Part shown: positions 7,645 to 17,331 of the stretch, one piece after another
How positions within the stretch are numbered: the first letter of the stretch is position 1
Layout: each line of letters opens with the position of its first letter
Source: Neisseriaceae bacterium CLB008
GTDB taxonomy: Bacteria; Pseudomonadota; Gammaproteobacteria; Burkholderiales; Neisseriaceae
Length of the DNA: 64,000 bases
Direction: 5' to 3'
Assembly: GCA_041228285.1 (NCBI GenBank)
Contig: CP166133.1
Span: forward strand, 1,736,001-1,800,000
Notes under the pieces: generated by a model
The model's input: the letters and a program-made list of their open reading frames with translations, nothing else
The model's database searches: none
What the model was told of the DNA's origin: nothing
Program-made: the position numbers and the translations under genes

Positions 7645-8387
7645 TAGGCCACTCGCTTAAATACCAAATCCCACACGCCATGACCCAGCTTCAAGCCTCG
7701 CGCTTCAAACTTGGTTAAGGGGCGATAGGCCGGTTTTTCAGCATAATCAACAGCCGTATTGGCTAAGCCAGGATGCTCATTCAGCACCGCCAGCATTTGC
7801 TCAGCGTATTCAGCCCAGTCAGTGGCTAAATGAATATAGCCGCCAATTTTTAAGCGCGGCACCAGCTTCTGAATAAAGGGCAGCTGGATCAGGCGGCGCT
7901 TATTGTGACGTTTTTTATGCCAAGGGTCGGGGAAGAAAATATGAATGCCGTCCAAGCTTTCTGGCGCCAACATTTGCTCTACCACCTCAACCGCATCGTG
8001 ACGCATCACCTTTAAATTCGTCAGCTGCGCCTCATCAATTAGCTTCAATAGATTGCCCACGCCGGGGCCATGCACTTCCACACCCAAAAAATCACGCTCT
8101 GGCTGAACGCTGGCAATTTGGGCGGTGGCAGTGCCCATGCCAAAACCAATTTCCAAAATTTTTGGGGCGCTGCGGCCAAACGTGTCGTCAAGACTAACGA
8201 ACTGGTCTTGATAAGCCACCCCATACAAAGGCATAAAGGTATCAATGGCACGCTGCTGCGACGGCGACAAATGGCCTTGACGCAGCACGAAGCTCTTAAT
8301 GCTGCGTTTATGTAACACTTCGGCCTCAGCGTTAGCGTCTGAATCCACGGCGGTGGCCGCTGTATTTAATGGGTCTGTCTGGCTCAT
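7644..8387 (-). CDS. trmB: tRNA (guanine-N7-)-methyltransferase TrmB
   Basis: TrmB methylates G46 in the tRNA variable loop using S-adenosylmethionine. The 247 residues show the SAM site LEIGFGMGTATA near residue 77, HIFFPDPWHKKRHNKRRL near 150 (diagnostic for TrmB) and ATDWAEYAEQM near 195. The first 35 residues are a variable extension rich in Ala, Asp and Asn. It shares one base with the downstream nadQ start. The ribosome-binding site is weak. Confidence 0.94.
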   Translation of the reverse strand: MSQTDPLNTAATAVDSDANAEAEVLHKRSIKSFVLRQGHLSPSQQRAIDTFMPLYGVAYQDQFVSLDDTFGRSAPKILEIGFGMGTATAQIASVQPERDFLGVEVHGPGVGNLLKLIDEAQLTNLKVMRHDAVEVVEQMLAPESLDGIHIFFPDPWHKKRHNKRRLIQLPFIQKLVPRLKIGGYIHLATDWAEYAEQMLAVLNEHPGLANTAVDYAEKPAYRPLTKFEARGLKLGHGVWDLVFKRVA

Positions 8388-8542
8388 GCTCGGTAAACTT
8401 TGAAAAACAAAAAAAGCAATTATAAGTGATCAGTCAGGCTACGCCAATCTATTCTCTCCCAAGCGCACCCGAACAGCCTCAATCAGCGCGTACTTTCATG
8501 TTAGAATAAGCACTTTAATCCTTTTTTCGGTCAGCCCCATTC

Positions 8543-9550
8543 ATGAGCACCATCACCCTCACCCCCAGCAACATCAGTTTTGATACTCTACCCAACGAAC
8601 CGGTTTTAATGGCCGCCAAACGGCAAAATTTAAACCTCCCCCACTCTTGTCAAAGCGGTAACTGCGGCGCCTGCAAGGCCACCGTCGTGTCTGGTTCGTT
8701 CAATATGGGCGACTACAAAGAACGCGCCCTATCGGCCGAAGAACGCACTCAAGGCAAAGTCTTGCTGTGCCAAACCACGGCCACAGAAGACATGGTCGTG
8801 TCCATGCCAGAATTTTTAGGCGCCGACGCCCCTCAGGTTAAAACCTTCCCAGTACGGGTGAAAGCCATTGACATTCGTGCCGACGTGGCCGTACTGCAAT
8901 TGGCGCTTCCAGCCAACAACCAGTTTACCTTCTGGCCTGGCCAGTATTTAGATGTTTTACTTAAAGATAACCAAACTCGTAGTTATTCCATTGCCACGGC
9001 CCCATCGCAGAGCGAATTTATCGAACTACACATTCGCCAGCAACCAGATGGTTTATTCTCCAATATTGTGTTTGGGGGCTTGCAAGAAAAAGCCATATTT
9101 AGAGTCAAAGCACCCCTTGGCACCTTCACTTTAGCCAAGGACAGCCATAAACCAAAAATTTTCATGGCGACAGGAACAGGTTTTGCGCCGATAAAAAGTA
9201 TGTTACAATCATTAATTGATACTAGTATAAATGAAAAAATCACGGTATATTGGGGGGCAAGATCGTTGAACGGCCTGTATGATTTAGCCGCAGCTCAAGC
9301 CCTAATCGCCCAACTGCCTAATGCCACCTTGATTCCGGTACTGTCACAAGCCCCAGAAACCGACGCTTGGCAAGGTAGAACAGGCTATATACAAGATGCC
9401 GTCTTGACAGATTTTACTGATTTAAGCGATTATGAAGTCTATGCCTGTGGTTCGCCGAGTATGATTGAAGCAGCACAGCTTAAACTAACTGTTGAAGGTA
9501 AACTGGCCACCGACGCTTTTTATGCGGATGCCTTTACCCCCAGCGTGTAA
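8543..9550 (+). CDS. 2Fe-2S ferredoxin / FNR-like reductase fusion (CDP-6-deoxyglucoseen reductase-like)
   Basis: A 335-residue cytoplasmic oxidoreductase. Residues 1-90 form a plant-type ferredoxin domain with CQSGNCGAC near 35-43 and the fourth ligand in LLCQ near 77. Residues 95-195 form an FAD-binding barrel with the motif RSYSIATAP. The rest is a nucleotide-binding domain (MATGTGFAPIKSML, VYACGSPSMIEA). This order is that of ascD-like and phenol-hydroxylase-type reductases; in bacteria without that sugar pathway the electron acceptor is unknown. The gene stands alone, divergent from trmB. Codons around 9170-9260 are noticeably A/T-rich compared with the flanks. Confidence 0.85.
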   Translation: MSTITLTPSNISFDTLPNEPVLMAAKRQNLNLPHSCQSGNCGACKATVVSGSFNMGDYKERALSAEERTQGKVLLCQTTATEDMVVSMPEFLGADAPQVKTFPVRVKAIDIRADVAVLQLALPANNQFTFWPGQYLDVLLKDNQTRSYSIATAPSQSEFIELHIRQQPDGLFSNIVFGGLQEKAIFRVKAPLGTFTLAKDSHKPKIFMATGTGFAPIKSMLQSLIDTSINEKITVYWGARSLNGLYDLAAAQALIAQLPNATLIPVLSQAPETDAWQGRTGYIQDAVLTDFTDLSDYEVYACGSPSMIEAAQLKLTVEGKLATDAFYADAFTPSV

Positions 9551-9642
9551 TACCCCAGCCTGCCCCAATAAGGCCAGCAATACCGCATCCGCATACTGTG
9601 TGTGATGCGATTTTTATAAACGTTTTCAGCTAAAGCGTTCGC

Positions 9643-9656
9643 TTGATTCAAATCAA
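9643..9656. promoter_or_regulatory. Perfect FNR-type box
   Basis: TTGAT-TCAA-ATCAA, the exact FNR/ANR consensus. Its centre lies 40-41 bases before the predicted start of transcription for the 48-aa gene at 9759, the class II activator position. Confidence 0.75.
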
Positions 9657-9677
9657 AGCGCTTTATTTTTAAAACCT

Positions 9678-9683
9678 TATAAT
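9678..9683 (+). promoter_or_regulatory. -10 element TATAAT of the DUF3149 gene
   Basis: A perfect -10 hexamer with no good -35 in place; the FNR-type box replaces it. Start of transcription is expected near 9690. Confidence 0.65.
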
Positions 9684-9758
9684 GACAGTATTGAAGGACC
9701 AAAGCAGATCGATCCGCGCCTTATTGAACACAATCTAATCCTAGTAAGGGAGATGGGC

Positions 9759-9905
9759 ATGGCAGCTTGGCAACATTTATTTCAAACTGATTTTGGCGTT
9801 ATGAGCTTAATTACAATTGCCATAACCTTTTTAATTCCTGTCGTCGTGGGCATTGGCTTTATTGTAAAAGTACGCAAAGCCACCCCACCTGAGGGCGAAG
9901 AGTAG
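9759..9905 (+). CDS. DUF3149-type small membrane protein
   Basis: A 48-residue protein: a short amphipathic N-terminus (MAAWQHLFQTDFGVMS), one membrane helix (about residues 17-37) and a charged tail ending EGEE. The N-terminal W..LF.TDFGVMSL pattern matches DUF3149, a family of roughly 50-residue proteins in Betaproteobacteria with no known function. The start at 9759 has AAGGGAG about six bases upstream; an ATG two codons earlier is less well spaced. A perfect FNR-type promoter precedes it and a GAAA-tetraloop terminator follows 40 bases later, so it is a complete single-gene unit. I infer induction at low oxygen. Confidence 0.75.
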   Translation: MAAWQHLFQTDFGVMSLITIAITFLIPVVVGIGFIVKVRKATPPEGEE

Positions 9906-9943
9906 TAGTATAGCGAAAAGTTTCCTCTTGATGTGTGTGTTTG

Positions 9944-9971
9944 GGTGCGGCGAAAGCTGCACCTTTTTTTT
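9944..9971 (+). terminator. Intrinsic terminator after the DUF3149 gene
   Basis: GGTGCGGC-GAAA-GCTGCACC (8 bp with one G-U pair, GAAA tetraloop) followed by T8. Confidence 0.85.
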
Positions 9972-9997
9972 CGCTTTTTTCCGCTTAATGGCCACAA

Positions 9998-10030
9998 TAA
10001 AACCGCTGCTTAATGCGCAGCGGCTTTATT
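9998..10030 (-). terminator. Intrinsic terminator after glnB
   Basis: CCGCTGC (10003-10009) pairs with GCAGCGG (10017-10023), followed on the minus strand by a T-rich stretch, 25 bases past the glnB stop. Confidence 0.75.
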
Positions 10031-10052
10031 TAGTCGGCGTTTATATACTAGG

Positions 10053-10400
<348 letters not shown>

Positions 10401-10496
10401 CTAAGTCTAGACACTAAATCGTTCAACCAAGCAGATTCCGCCAGCGGGCCACAGCCAAGCGGCAGGCCCTGATTCTGCAAATCAATCTGGCTTGGG

Positions 10497-10514
10497 TATA
10501 GAAATCATTCTATA
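10497..10514. promoter_or_regulatory. Palindrome between glnB and purL
   Basis: TATAGAA-ATCA-TTCTATA, perfect 7-base arms, about 105 bases before both starts. Possibly an operator for one or both divergent genes; the regulator is not identified. Confidence 0.35.
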
Positions 10515-10620
10515 TCAAGGGGATTCATTTTTAAAAGCGATTTCGCAAATTTTAAGAGCCAAAACAGCCAACTTAAGGTATCATAACGGCTTTCCCCAAA
10601 CTGCTTTGTGAGAGAGATTC

Positions 10621-13600
10621 ATGTCGCTAGTTTTGCCCTTGCGTGGTGCCGCTGCACTGTCTGCATTCCGACTCGAGAAGTTACATCAAAAAGCTCTAGA
10701 GCTTAACCTTCCTACCAACCTAACCATCCGCTCAGAATATTGGTATTTTGTTGACGCCGAAGCCCCTTTGGCGGCCGCGCAAACAGACGCGTTGTGCCAA
10801 TTAATTGATGCGGTAACAGAACCCCCGGTGCCTCCTATTAGTGAGGCATCTTTGCTGTTAGTGGTACCCCGTATTGGCACTATTTCTCCTTGGGCTTCTA
10901 AAGCCACCAACATTGCCCACAACTGTGGGCTTAATGTTGTCAGCCGCATCGAACGCGGCATGGCCTTGTGGGTGAGTGGTCTAAACGCCGAACAACTGGC
11001 CGTGTTCCAAACCTTGGTACACGACCGCATGACCGAAAGCGTCCTGCATCACTTCGATGACGCACAATGGTTGTTTAGCCGCCCGGAAGAAAAAACCTTC
11101 TCTACCGTCGCCGTACTGAGCGAAGGCCGTTCTGCCTTAGTGGCCGCCAACTTAGATTTAGGCCTGGCCCTATCAGAAGACGAAATCGACTATTTAGTAG
11201 AAAACTACCAAAAGCTGAACCGCGACCCCAGCGACGTCGAACTCATGATGTTTGCCCAGGCTAACTCTGAGCATTGCCGCCACAAAATCTTCAACGCCGA
11301 CTTTATTCTTGATGGCGAAGCCAAAGAAAAAAGCCTGTTCGGCATGATTCGCGACACCCACAAAGCACATCCTCACGGCACCGTGGTGGCCTATAAAGAC
11401 AACGCCTCCATCATTGAAGGCGCCAAAATTGACCGTTTCTATCCTAAAGCTGCCGAACAACAAGGCTATCGCTTTAGCGAAGAAGACACCCACATCGTCA
11501 TGAAAGTGGAAACCCACAACCACCCCACCGCCATTGCCCCATTTGCCGGCGCGGCCACTGGTTCTGGCGGTGAGATCCGTGACGAAGGCGCCACCGGTAA
11601 AGGCGCCCGCCCTAAAGCAGGCCTAACCGGCTTTAGCGTGTCCAACCTCAACATCCCTGGCTTCAAACAGCCTTGGGAGCAGTATTCAGCCACCGAGGCC
11701 GAATATGGCAAGCCCGAACGCATTTCCAGCGCCCTAGACATCATGATTGATGGCCCTATTGGCGGCGCAGCGTTCAACAACGAATTCGGTCGCCCTAACC
11801 TATTAGGCTATTTCCGTACCTTTGAAGAAAGCTTTGCCGACGACGTGCGCGGCTACCACAAGCCCATTATGTTGGCCGGTGGCTTAGGCAATATTCAAGG
11901 CGGCCAAGTTGAAAAAGACATCATTCCCGAAGGCGCCTTGCTGATTCAGCTAGGCGGCCCAGGCATGTTGATTGGCCTTGGCGGCGGTGCTGCTTCCAGC
12001 ATGGCCACTGGCGCCAACAGCGCCGACTTAGACTTCGATTCGGTACAGCGTGGCAACCCAGAAATTGAGCGTCGTGCTCAAGAAGTGATCGACCGTTGCT
12101 GGCAGCTTAGCGAAGGCAACCCCATCGTGTCGATTCACGACGTCGGCGCCGGCGGCTTGTCTAACGCCTTCCCTGAGTTGGTCAACGACGCAGGTCGCGG
12201 CGCGATTTTCAAGCTACGCGACATCGCCCTAGAAGAACATGGCCTCACGCCCATGCAAATCTGGTGTAACGAAGCACAAGAGCGTTACGTCTTGGCCATC
12301 ATGCCCAAAGACCTAGACCTATTTACCGAAATCTGCGCCCGCGAACGTTGTCCATTCTCTGTAGTCGGTACGGCTACCGATGATGGTCACCTGCAGGTGC
12401 GTGATGACTTATTTGATAACGATCCCGTTGATTTACCGCTAAACGTGTTACTGGGTAAACCCCCACGCACGACGCGCAGCGATGTCAGCAAACCAGCGAT
12501 TCACACTGAATTCAAAAGCTCCGGCCTAGACTTGAAGGAAAGCGCTTATCGTGTATTACGCTTACCGACTGTAGCGAACAAGAACTTCTTGATCACCATC
12601 GGGGATCGCAGCGTCGGCGGCATGACCCATCGTGACCAAATGGTTGGCCGCTTCCAAACGCCGGTGGCCAACGCTGCCGTCACCATGATGGGCTTTAATA
12701 CCTATAAAGGTGAAGCCATGAGCATGGGCGAGAAGGCTCCGATTGCCCTCTTTAACGGCGCCGCCTCTGGCCGCATGGCCGTGGGTGAAGCGATCACCAA
12801 TATTGCCAGCACCGACATTGGCGATCTAGGCTTAATCAAACTATCAGCCAACTGGATGGCCCCTTGCGGTAACGAAGGTGAAGATGCGCGCCTATACGAG
12901 ACGGTTCAAGCCGTGTCTGAATACTGCCAAGCACTGAAATTAAGTATTCCAGTGGGCAAAGACTCTTTATCGATGAAAACCGTTTGGTCTGAAGGCGATG
13001 CTCAAAAATCAGTGACCTCACCTTTATCTTTGGTGATCACTGCGTTTGCCCCAGTACAAGACGTGCGCTTAACCGTGACGCCAGAACTTAAAGCCGTGGC
13101 TGCCGATAAAGTCTTGCTCATCGACTTAGGCCAAGGCCATGCCCGCATGGGCGGCAGCGCCTTAAGTCAAGTATGGAAAGACTTGTCTGGTTCTGCACCT
13201 GACTTGCCAGAAAGCCACATTTTGGCCGGCTTCTTTAACGCCATCCAAGCCTTGCTACAGTCGAAAAACCTATTGGCCTACCACGACCGCGGTGACGGTG
13301 GCTTATTCACCACCCTAGCGGAAATGACGTTCGCGGCCCACGTCGGCCTAGACGTGACGCTAGACGCCGTGATGGCTGCACAGGTTAACGACAACTTTGT
13401 CGACGCTTTATTTAACGAAGAGCTGGGCGCTGTGATCCAAATCAATGCCGCCGATGCTGAGCACGTCATGTCGGTTTTTGCCGCCAACGGCATTGCCCAC
13501 TTGGTACACGATCTAGGCAGCAGCAACGCCAGCGATGCGCTGAACATCAGCCTCGGCGGCAGCCCCTTGATCGCCGAAAGCCGTTTGGCCCTACAAACGG

Positions 13601-14526
13601 CCTGGACCGAAACCAGCCATAAAATGCAGCGTTTGCGTGACAACCCTGCAGGCGCCGACAGCGAGTTTGCCCTCTTGCAAGAAGACGGCCTCACCGCCCT
13701 ACGCGCTCAAGCCAGCTTTGACGTACACGAAGACGTGGCCGCACCGTTCTTGAATAAAGGCGTGGCGCCTAAAGTAGCTGTATTACGTGAACAAGGCGTG
13801 AACGGCCAGGTTGAAATGGCGGCCGCATTTACCCGCGCAGGCTTTGATGCCTACGACGTTCACATGAGCGACATTTTAAGCGGTCGTGTGGCCTTGGCCG
13901 ACTTCCAAGCTCTGGCGGCCTGTGGCGGCTTTAGCTACGGTGACGTTTTAGGCGCTGGTGAAGGCTGGGCCAAAAGCATCTTGTTTAACGACGCCGTACG
14001 CGACGCCTTTAGCCAATTCTTTGCCCGTCCAGACACCCTATCGCTAGGCGTGTGCAACGGCTGTCAAATGATGAGCAACCTCGCCAGCATCGTGCCTGGT
14101 GCCGACGCTTGGCCGAAGTTCAAACGCAACGAGTCAGAGCAGTTCGAAGCCCGTTTGAGCATGGTAAAAATTGCCGCCTCTCCTTCCTTGTTACTGCAAG
14201 ACATGGTGGGCAGCGAGCTACCGGTTGTGGTGAGCCATGGTGAGGGCCGCGCCGAATTCCAAAACGGCACCCTACCAGCGGACTTAAGCATTGCCTTGCA
14301 ATACGTTGATGGCTTAGGTAACGTGACCCAACGTTACCCACTCAACCCCAATGGCGCACCAGCCGGTATTGCCGGCGTCACCACGCCCGACGGCCGCGTT
14401 ACCATCATGATGCCGCATCCAGAGCGCGTGTTCCGCACCCAGCAAATGAGCTGGCATCCTGAAGATTGGGGCGAAAACAGCGCCTGGTATCGCATGTTTG
14501 CCACCGCCAGACGTCATTTTGCTTAA
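10621..14526 (+). CDS. purL: Phosphoribosylformylglycinamidine synthase (FGAM synthase)
   Basis: The large single-chain PurL of Proteobacteria, 1301 residues, converting FGAR, glutamine and ATP to FGAM in purine synthesis. The N-terminal and linker regions come first, then AIRS-like domains ([15 protein letters not shown] near residue 297, [17 protein letters not shown], and a second half with [10 protein letters not shown]). The C-terminal glutaminase has the nucleophile Cys1145 in GVCNGCQMM and the partner pair His1266/Glu1268 in MMPHPERVF. All catalytic parts are present. The start is preceded by GAGAGAG. It is a single-gene unit with a strong terminator. Confidence 0.97.
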   Translation: MSLVLPLRGAAALSAFRLEKLHQKALELNLPTNLTIRSEYWYFVDAEAPLAAAQTDALCQLIDAVTEPPVPPISEASLLLVVPRIGTISPWASKATNIAHNCGLNVVSRIERGMALWVSGLNAEQLAVFQTLVHDRMTESVLHHFDDAQWLFSRPEEKTFSTVAVLSEGRSALVAANLDLGLALSEDEIDYLVENYQKLNRDPSDVELMMFAQANSEHCRHKIFNADFILDGEAKEKSLFGMIRDTHKAHPHGTVVAYKDNASIIEGAKIDRFYPKAAEQQGYRFSEEDTHIVMKVETHNHPTAIAPFAGAATGSGGEIRDEGATGKGARPKAGLTGFSVSNLNIPGFKQPWEQYSATEAEYGKPERISSALDIMIDGPIGGAAFNNEFGRPNLLGYFRTFEESFADDVRGYHKPIMLAGGLGNIQGGQVEKDIIPEGALLIQLGGPGMLIGLGGGAASSMATGANSADLDFDSVQRGNPEIERRAQEVIDRCWQLSEGNPIVSIHDVGAGGLSNAFPELVNDAGRGAIFKLRDIALEEHGLTPMQIWCNEAQERYVLAIMPKDLDLFTEICARERCPFSVVGTATDDGHLQVRDDLFDNDPVDLPLNVLLGKPPRTTRSDVSKPAIHTEFKSSGLDLKESAYRVLRLPTVANKNFLITIGDRSVGGMTHRDQMVGRFQTPVANAAVTMMGFNTYKGEAMSMGEKAPIALFNGAASGRMAVGEAITNIASTDIGDLGLIKLSANWMAPCGNEGEDARLYETVQAVSEYCQALKLSIPVGKDSLSMKTVWSEGDAQKSVTSPLSLVITAFAPVQDVRLTVTPELKAVAADKVLLIDLGQGHARMGGSALSQVWKDLSGSAPDLPESHILAGFFNAIQALLQSKNLLAYHDRGDGGLFTTLAEMTFAAHVGLDVTLDAVMAAQVNDNFVDALFNEELGAVIQINAADAEHVMSVFAANGIAHLVHDLGSSNASDALNISLGGSPLIAESRLALQTAWTETSHKMQRLRDNPAGADSEFALLQEDGLTALRAQASFDVHEDVAAPFLNKGVAPKVAVLREQGVNGQVEMAAAFTRAGFDAYDVHMSDILSGRVALADFQALAACGGFSYGDVLGAGEGWAKSILFNDAVRDAFSQFFARPDTLSLGVCNGCQMMSNLASIVPGADAWPKFKRNESEQFEARLSMVKIAASPSLLLQDMVGSELPVVVSHGEGRAEFQNGTLPADLSIALQYVDGLGNVTQRYPLNPNGAPAGIAGVTTPDGRVTIMMPHPERVFRTQQMSWHPEDWGENSAWYRMFATARRHFA

Positions 14527-14541
14527 TCTTAATTCAACGCA

Positions 14542-14567
14542 AACCGCCCTCAGGGGCGGTTTTTTTT
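14542..14567 (+). terminator. Intrinsic terminator after purL
   Basis: ACCGCCCT/AGGGGCGGT-type hairpin followed by T8, 15 bases after the stop. Confidence 0.85.
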
Positions 14568-14798
14568 AGGCCTACGAAAGGTCAGGGCCTCTTGACTGTT
14601 GTCTTTTATCCACTATTTTAAATTAGAAATTTAATATTATTAAAGCCTTAACACTGAGCTATAGCACATAAAGCGCAACATGGGCCCCAACGGCGACGTC
14701 ACCATTAAATTTCAAAGACCCCATTTTAAACAAATAGAACCATGACATTACATAAGTCTTTGTTACTATTACAGGGATGCCACTAACAGGATAATCCC

Positions 14799-17279
14799 AT
14801 GATGACCTCTACCCGCACCCTACAATTGAGCATAGGCCTATTTTTATACACCTTACACCTCAGCAGCTATGCCGCCTGCATCGACAACGGCACCACGCTG
14901 GACTGTGACAACACCATCAGCGGCTCACCTGATGCTAAATACGCAACCGTCAACATCACCACCACCCTTGCCGGTGGCACCACACCTTTAGGGGGCTTTG
15001 GCGTCTACGGTAATAACAACACCCATTTTGACTTCAAAACCCTCAACGTCACCACCAGCGGCAGCGCTGCCGACGCCTTGCGCACCCGACTCACGGCCTC
15101 GATGGTCATCGATAAATTAATCATCAACACCAGCGGCAGCTCTGCTGATGGCATCAACATGACCGAAGACGCCCGCGGCAGCACCATCACCGTTGGCGAC
15201 CACGCTGAAATACGCACCCAAAGCGGTGTGGCTGTGCGCGCCAACTCTGGCACCGAGGTGGGTAAAAACAACGTCATTACCCTAGGTAAGAATGCCCACA
15301 TCGAAACCCAAGGCAGCGGCAGCAATTTCATTGACTCCGTTGGCTACGCCGTCTACGCCGGCAACCGCAATAGCGGTGGTGCCAATGCCAAGGGGAACGC
15401 CATCGTGAACATCGGTGACAACAGCACCATCATCACTCACGGCAACAACGCCCACGCCGTCTACGCCAACCGTGGTGGCCAGATCAATCTCGGCCACACT
15501 AAAATCAGTACCGCCACCAAAGGCGCCTACGGCCTGTACGCCGAAACCCTAAACGCCCGCGGCAGCAGCATTAACCTTAACGGCAACGTCGACATTACTG
15601 GCCTCCCCAGCGGCAAAACTATTTTTGCCAAAGGCGTGAACTCTACCATTACATCCACCGCTCCTAGCGTCTTCACCATCAACGGCAATATCGGCGCCGA
15701 CGCCTCTGCGCTGGTCGACCTTAAAATGAGCGACGGCAGCCTATTTACCGGCTTAAGCGACACAGGCAAAGACGGCCAGGTCGACCTCAGCATCAGCGGC
15801 GCCAGCAGTAAATGGGACTTGATTGGCGACGCCAACGTCAGCAACCTCACCCTCAATCAGGCCGCCATGATGTTCAACCATGATGATGGCGCCTTTAAAA
15901 CCCTCACAGTGAAGCAAAACTACGAAGGGCAAGACGGCGCCCTACACTTCAACACCGTCTTAGGCGATGACACTTCGGCTACCGACAAACTGATCATTGG
16001 CGGTAACACTAAGGGCAGCACCAAAGTCTTCATTAAGGCATCTGGTGGTGAAGGGGCCGTGGCCGAAAACGGCATTAAACTGATTGAAGTGGCCGGCGCA
16101 TCCGACGGTACCTTTGTGCAACAGGGCCGTGTCGTCGCCGGCACCTACGATTACCACCTGGCCCGTGATGCAGCCAACAATAAAGATTGGTCGCTGACCA
16201 GCAAGCTCTCGCCCGTTGATCCGCCAATTGACCCCCCCATTGATCCGCCGATTGACCCTCCCGTTGAACCCCCTGTCGAACCCCCTATTGAGCCGCCCAT
16301 CACGCCACCCGATACAGGGCGACCTGAGGTCGGCAGCTACTTAGGTAATTATTTAGCCAGCAACACCCTCTTCAACCTACGCTTGCAGGATCGCGTGGGT
16401 GAAGGTGGCTTCACCGAAGCCTTATTAAGCCAACAAAAAGTGGGCGCCGTCTGGACACGTATTGTGGCGGGCCAAACCCGCTTTAAGGACAACAGTGGCC
16501 AGATCAAAACCAAGTCGGACCACAAAGTGATTCAACTGGGTACCGATGTAGCCCAATGGCTGACGGATGATCGTCAGCGGGTTCACCTTGGGGTGATGGC
16601 CGGCTATGGCGACAACAAAGCCAAATCCGATGCCAGCCTCACCGGCTATTCGTCCACCGGCAAGCTTGAAGGCTATCACGTCGGCCTATACGGCACTTGG
16701 TATCAAGGCCTAGATAACGAAGCCGGCCTCTACGTCGACGGCTGGTTAATGTACAACCACTTCAAAAACAAGATTGAGGGCCAAGACCTACCCACCGAAC
16801 GCTACAACGCCAGCGGCTGGACGGCCTCGGTTGAATCTGGCTACACCCACCCTCTGGGCACTGTGGGTACCCACAGCACCCGCCTTTATGTACAGCCCAA
16901 AGCTCAACTGACGTGGATGGGCGTCAAAACTGGGGACGTTGTCGAGCAAAACGGCACCCGCATTCAACATCAAGGTGACAACAATCTACAAACCCGCCTT
17001 GGGGTGCGCCTGTATGCGCAAAATGAGGCTGCCCAGAAACAGCAAAGCCAGCAATATTATGCCGAGCTCAACTGGCTGCACAACAGCCGTGACTACGCCA
17101 TTAAGATGGATCAAACCAAAAGCCACATCGATGGCTTAAACAATGTGGGTGAACTCAAGCTTGGCCTTGAGGCCAAGTTGGCCCCTCGCACCCAGATCTG
17201 GGCCAACGTTGGCTACCAATTTGGCAAAAATAGCCACCGTGACATTGCCGGTATGTTGGGCATCAAGCAGCTGTTCTAA
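14799..17279 (+). CDS. Autotransporter (type Va) with proline-rich linker, copy A
   Basis: An 826-residue outer-membrane autotransporter. Residues 1-25 are a signal peptide ending SSYA. A passenger of about 450 residues is built of short beta repeats rich in G, N, S, T (e.g. GVYG, TTSGSAADAL, GYAVYAGNRN), suggesting a beta-helix. Residues about 473-505 are a tetrapeptide repeat (D/E)PP(I/V). The last 320 residues alternate like a 12-strand barrel and end in phenylalanine (KQLF), as outer-membrane proteins do. No protease or known adhesin motif is visible. A paralogue with the same order and shared passenger motifs lies at 48607-51381. The start has AACAGG upstream; the barrel argues strongly for the class. 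Confidence 0.88.
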   Translation: MMTSTRTLQLSIGLFLYTLHLSSYAACIDNGTTLDCDNTISGSPDAKYATVNITTTLAGGTTPLGGFGVYGNNNTHFDFKTLNVTTSGSAADALRTRLTASMVIDKLIINTSGSSADGINMTEDARGSTITVGDHAEIRTQSGVAVRANSGTEVGKNNVITLGKNAHIETQGSGSNFIDSVGYAVYAGNRNSGGANAKGNAIVNIGDNSTIITHGNNAHAVYANRGGQINLGHTKISTATKGAYGLYAETLNARGSSINLNGNVDITGLPSGKTIFAKGVNSTITSTAPSVFTINGNIGADASALVDLKMSDGSLFTGLSDTGKDGQVDLSISGASSKWDLIGDANVSNLTLNQAAMMFNHDDGAFKTLTVKQNYEGQDGALHFNTVLGDDTSATDKLIIGGNTKGSTKVFIKASGGEGAVAENGIKLIEVAGASDGTFVQQGRVVAGTYDYHLARDAANNKDWSLTSKLSPVDPPIDPPIDPPIDPPVEPPVEPPIEPPITPPDTGRPEVGSYLGNYLASNTLFNLRLQDRVGEGGFTEALLSQQKVGAVWTRIVAGQTRFKDNSGQIKTKSDHKVIQLGTDVAQWLTDDRQRVHLGVMAGYGDNKAKSDASLTGYSSTGKLEGYHVGLYGTWYQGLDNEAGLYVDGWLMYNHFKNKIEGQDLPTERYNASGWTASVESGYTHPLGTVGTHSTRLYVQPKAQLTWMGVKTGDVVEQNGTRIQHQGDNNLQTRLGVRLYAQNEAAQKQQSQQYYAELNWLHNSRDYAIKMDQTKSHIDGLNNVGELKLGLEAKLAPRTQIWANVGYQFGKNSHRDIAGMLGIKQLF
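16216..16311 (+). repeat. 12-bp tandem repeat coding (D/E)PP(I/V)
   Basis: Eight diverged 12-base units encode DPPI/EPPV between passenger and barrel. Being a multiple of three, a change in copy number would lengthen or shorten the linker without breaking the frame. Confidence 0.8.
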
Positions 17280-17295
17280 GTATTGAGGCCATAAA

Positions 17296-17321
17296 AAGAC
17301 GACCTCTCGGTCGTTTTTTTT
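17296..17321. terminator. Bidirectional intrinsic terminator
   Basis: ACGACC-TCTC-GGTCGT with A5 before and T7 after, between the convergent autotransporter A and the membrane protein gene. Confidence 0.85.
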
Positions 17322-17331
17322 ATTCTGCTGG

